NCBI GenBank assembly: GCA_002348385.1
Contig: DEBD01000007.1
Coordinates: forward strand, 53,892-70,802
DNA length: 16,911 bases
Origin: Gammaproteobacteria bacterium UBA2965
GTDB taxonomy: Bacteria > Pseudomonadota > Gammaproteobacteria > Pseudomonadales > Azotimanducaceae
Direction: 5' to 3'
Shown: one piece after another, positions 14,500 through 16,911 of the stretch
Layout: each line of letters opens with the position of its first letter
How positions within the stretch are numbered: position 1 is the first letter of the stretch
The notes under the pieces: model-generated
Database searches by the model: none
Seen by the model: the letters and a program-made list of their open reading frames with translations, nothing else
What the model was told of the DNA's origin: nothing
Program-made: the position numbers and the translations under genes

Positions 14500-14842
14500 A
14501 CCACCGTGAGCATGCAGCCAAGGCGTCGTATCAGTGCCGGTCCAGAGAATGTCAGACGGACAGCCGTGAGCACGTTCCGCGAACTCGCTTTGTTCATGCC
14601 CAGCACGGGCTACAGACAGGCTGCGGTAACAAATGGCATTTTGCGGCAGACGAGTTTAGCCGCGGGCATACCCCTAAACCTTGTTGGTCATCGGGCGTCG
14701 GTGGGAACGACAGCCCATCGGCCGCCATGCCTGTGTTCATAGAGTTTGCTATGGTTGCGGGTCAATCGCCGCAGCAAACGATCCATTCTTCGCTTGATGG
14801 CGCGGCGGTCCAGGCAGCATTGATACCAGTGAGGGGGGGACC
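14500..14842. other. Divergent intergenic region, no convincing gene
   Basis: This 343-base stretch lies between the nucleoside hydrolase remnant (-) and the ThuA gene (+). Open frames on both strands have no recognisable protein features. It must hold the ThuA promoter; a weak -10-like TATGGT (14750-14755) was seen without a good -35. The ThuA ribosome binding site GAGGGGGGGA is at 14831-14840. No clear repeat or RNA structure was seen by eye. Confidence 0.4.
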
Positions 14843-15592
14843 ATGGAAGACCAGCTGATCGACGTGTACCTGGTGTGCAATGCACGCTTTCACGACACCA
14901 ATTTTGCTCGTTTGGAGCTACTCAAGCTGCTCGGCGAAAACGAAGACATCCACACGCGGGTCGCAGACAGCTTCGCCGACACCGAAGGGATCAAGAACTC
15001 CAAGCTGCTCATTACCTACACCTGCGACCTCAGGCCCACCCCCGAGGAACAGGTTGCCCTGGGGGAGTTTCTGAGCGCCGGCGGCCGGTGGTTCGCACTG
15101 CACGCAACCAACGCGATCCTAGAATTCGTAGATGGCGGCAAGGTGGACACCCCGGATATCGCCCCCGACTTCATGAATATGCTGGGCAGCCGCTTCGTTG
15201 CCCATCCGGCCAATCAGAAGATCTCCATCCGGGTCACCGATGTCGAACACCCCCTCACCACGGATATTTCCGACTTCGAGGTAGAAGACGAGGAGCCCTA
15301 CTACTGCGAGCCGCTCGGCGAGCAGACCGTGCTGCTGGAAGCATCCTACAGCGAGCCCTCGGAAGGCTACGTGCAATCCAGCTACGGCACCGACCGGGAC
15401 AACCACCCGCAGATGTATCTGCACCCATGGGGAGGCGGCGAGGTACTGTATCTCTCCTTGGGGCACTGCTCGGGCAAGCACGACATGAAGCCTATGGTGG
15501 ATATCAATACCGTAGTCAGAGGTTCCTGGAACTCACCCGTGTACTACGAACTGCTGCGCAGGGGAATTCGCTGGGGCATTGGGGACCTGTAG
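14843..15592 (+). CDS. ThuA-like (trehalose utilisation/glutamine-amidotransferase-fold) protein
   Basis: 249 residues with a strong purine-rich ribosome binding site (GAGG at 14831) 8 bases before the ATG. The sequence follows the ThuA domain throughout: an N-terminal strand VYLVCNARFHDTNFARLELL, KLLITYTCDLRPTPEEQVAL, GEFLSAGGRWFALHATNA, then the FMNMLGSRFVAHPANQKISI and RVTDVEHPLTTDISDFEVED segments, and a C-terminal WGGGEVLYLSLGHCSGK. The fold resembles class I glutamine amidotransferases, but ThuA proteins usually lack the full catalytic triad, and their role in sugar metabolism is poorly defined. There is no signal peptide, so it is probably cytosolic. It is convergent with the AhpD-like gene, with only 7 bases between the stop codons. 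Confidence 0.85.
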   Translation: MEDQLIDVYLVCNARFHDTNFARLELLKLLGENEDIHTRVADSFADTEGIKNSKLLITYTCDLRPTPEEQVALGEFLSAGGRWFALHATNAILEFVDGGKVDTPDIAPDFMNMLGSRFVAHPANQKISIRVTDVEHPLTTDISDFEVEDEEPYYCEPLGEQTVLLEASYSEPSEGYVQSSYGTDRDNHPQMYLHPWGGGEVLYLSLGHCSGKHDMKPMVDINTVVRGSWNSPVYYELLRRGIRWGIGDL

Positions 15593-15599
15593 TGCGCGG

Positions 15600-16781
15600 C
15601 TAGGCGTTGTTGCCCGCGCCAGGGGTCCTGGCCGCCATCCGATAGGCGTTGATGCCCAGGCTCTGCCGAATCTCTACGGTTGCCTCGGCGGTAGCTTCAT
15701 CGAGCGGAATGCCTGTGGCATCGGCGACGCGAACCATGCGCTCGAAATGACCCACCACACCGGCCGCATCCACCAGGCCGTCGCCCCCAACCGCGTCGAT
15801 TATCACCGAGCGAGCGTCGGCCAGCTCGGAATCATCTCCCACAATCACCGCTTCGGCGAAACGCGCCAGCACGTTTCCGTGTGGGACCTTGTCATCAACC
15901 ATTCCGGCCCCCTGAATCAGCCCCGTTAGGTCCACCGCTTCGCCCCTGGTCTGCATGCTCAAACTGAGCATCATTGCGTGTGAGGCAGTTCAGTAGAAGC
16001 ACTCGTTGATGGCGGAAACCCGGCCGGCCAGCAGCTCAACCTGCTCGCGCCCCAGCGCACGCCGGTAGGCGAAGTCGCCGGCCTTGTCTAGCGGCAGATA
16101 TTGCGCCGCGCTCAGAATGCGCAGATCGCGCACGGCATCGGGCACCAGGCTCAAGGCGCGCAGGCCGTAAAAGTTGCTGTTGTCGTCCCACAGATCGTCG
16201 TTGGGCGGCGGGGGCTGGCCCACAGCCAGCATGGGAACGAACGCCTGGCCGGCAGGCTCCGCCTCGGGTTGCACCCTGCTGGGCTCTCCGTCCACCGGGG
16301 CGGGCAGCTCGTGCAGCGGCGCGCCAAGCCCCCGGCAGGTCTGATCCATGCTGCGCACGGCCACCGCCACACCCAGCGCCTCCACGTAATGCGCATCACT
16401 CAAACCGGCAGCGGCAAGATCGTCGATGTCGGCCTGAGTCATGCGGACAGCGTCGGTAGTGGCAAAGTGAATGATGTCCACCAACTCGGCTGGCAGCACG
16501 TCCGCATGGCTCGGCGCCAGCTGATGCGCACCTTGAACAGCATGGGGACTCAGAGCCTCTCGGCGTTGTTCGCAAAGCGGGCAGTCACGGGCCGAGCGCG
16601 TGGCAGCCACCATGGCCACGCGCTGGGCGCCCGTCCACCAGGCCCCGGGACGAGCGATGCGGGACAACACCGCGGCGTGAGCCTCGATGAGATCCTCGCG
16701 AACGGGCACGACGCATTGGGCCAGGTCGTGCTGCACGCCGACCAACACTGTTTCGTCCATCCATTGATCCAGTTCAAACAT
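15600..16781 (-). CDS. AhpD-like selenoprotein (CxxU active site, in-frame UGA = Sec264)
   Basis: 393 residues including one selenocysteine. The frame from ATG 16781 runs to TGA 15992-15990 and continues uninterrupted to TAG 15602-15600. Around the UGA the protein reads SAINECFY-U-TASHAMM. This matches the AhpD/carboxymuconolactone decarboxylase signature CxxCxxxH (C261, U264, H268), with the family's conserved glutamate 12 residues before the first cysteine (E249). Sec thus replaces the second, peroxidatic cysteine. The C-terminal part (GDGLVDAAGVVGHFERMVRV, ADATGIPLD) is typical of the family and is helical. The N-terminal part has its own CxxC (ARDCPLCEQRREALSPH, C67/C70). Likely a peroxidase or thiol-disulfide reductase; substrate unknown. 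A SECIS-like hairpin follows the UGA. Its start codon overlaps the end of an upstream methyltransferase gene by 8 bases, so it is co-transcribed with it. A frame extension to 16889 is a shadow, because that DNA encodes the methyltransferase. Confidence 0.9.
15955..15992 (-). promoter_or_regulatory. Bacterial SECIS element directing Sec insertion at UGA 15992-15990
   Basis: On the minus strand, 25 bases after the UGA, a perfect 7-bp stem is formed by ATGCTCA (15971-15965) and TGAGCAT (15961-15955) around the loop GTT (15964-15962). The first loop base is G. Stem length, loop size, loop G and distance all fit the bacterial SECIS consensus recognised by SelB. The stem also encodes MLSLSM, so structure and protein are read from the same bases. 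Confidence 0.83.
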
Positions 16782-16911
16782 GATGAGCCTGTCGTTGGGT
16801 GGTCGGCTGCTGCTTGATGGCCAACGTAGCCATGGAGGTGGGCATGTAGGCATTGGGCGGCGTGGCGTCATCCTCCCACCAATCTTCATAGAAACCGGCG
16901 ATGATGAAGCC
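16774..16911 (-). CDS. SAM-dependent methyltransferase, C-terminal end
   Basis: Partial gene cut by the right edge; 45 codons plus a TGA stop (16776-16774). It reads GFIIAGFYEDWWEDDATPPN, then AYMPTSMATLAIKQQ and a short tail. This matches the last strand pair of class I SAM methyltransferases of the UbiE/Methyltransf_11 type, whose ends typically read GFxIxGxYEDxW...YMPTxxATRAxK. It overlaps the AhpD-like start codon by 8 bases, indicating an operon. The methyl acceptor cannot be told from this fragment. Confidence 0.7.
   Translation of the reverse strand, partial: GFIIAGFYEDWWEDDATPPNAYMPTSMATLAIKQQPTTQRQAHHV

Noticed and set aside
14484..14858. 124-residue plus-strand frame before the ThuA gene
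   Set aside because: Low-complexity translation with no recognisable features; overlaps the ThuA ribosome binding site and start.
16782..16889. N-terminal extension of the AhpD-like protein to an ATG at 16889
   Set aside because: This DNA encodes the C-terminal end of a methyltransferase in another frame; the ATG at 16781 gives a 4-base-type start/stop overlap arrangement and a sensible N terminus.

Overview
The window is GC-rich, densely packed and bacterial. Its gene content points to a proteobacterium, probably an uncultured marine gammaproteobacterium: a PQQ-type sugar dehydrogenase lipoprotein with a cytochrome c tail, tandem P450s, a MAPEG protein, a SOUL protein, a MerR-family regulator beside an SDR, RecQ, a YchJ-like protein, a ThuA protein and an AhpD-like protein. 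The taxon is an inference from gene content only. No rRNA, tRNA, CRISPR array, integrase or insertion sequence was found.

The main result is two genes that read through an in-frame UGA, one near each end of the window. The first (351-878, +) is a secreted peroxiredoxin in which UGA 540-542 sits exactly at the peroxidatic cysteine of the PxxxTxxC motif. The second (16781-15600, -) is an AhpD/carboxymuconolactone-decarboxylase-like protein in which UGA 15992-15990 sits at the second cysteine of CxxCxxxH. In both, a hairpin with a G in the first two loop positions lies about 20-25 nt after the UGA, as expected for a bacterial SECIS element. Ordinary gene calling would break each into two pieces. 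Both are predicted thiol/selenol redox proteins of peroxide metabolism, so the host should encode SelA, SelB, SelC and SelD elsewhere.

Layout. 1-900 (+): the end of hisI and the selenoperoxiredoxin. 936-3327 (-): a NUDIX hydrolase followed by a PQQ-type sugar dehydrogenase/cytochrome c lipoprotein. 3399-4047 (+): remnant of a short-chain dehydrogenase gene, then a MAPEG membrane protein. 4097-6492: an SDR (-) divergent from a small ORF and a DUF6482-like gene (+), then a MerR-type regulator with a CECP-containing C-terminal domain. Between the divergent genes is an AT-rich promoter region with an inverted repeat. 6500-7690: a flavin-binding split-barrel protein (-) and an exported SOUL heme-binding protein (+). 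7759-10581 (+): a normal cytochrome P450 followed 9 bases later by a P450 homologue without the heme-ligating cysteine. 10658-14499 (-): remnant of a nucleoside hydrolase, a YchJ-like protein, RecQ, an AT-richer glycosyltransferase and a 48-residue ORF, joined by overlapping start/stop codons. 14843-15592 (+): ThuA-like protein. 15600-16911 (-): the AhpD-like selenoprotein and, upstream of it, the end of a SAM methyltransferase gene.

The genes do not form one pathway. The recurring theme is redox and stress chemistry: two selenoenzymes, heme and flavin proteins, P450s, and a regulator/SDR pair of the kind found in light- or oxidant-responsive clusters. That link is inferred.
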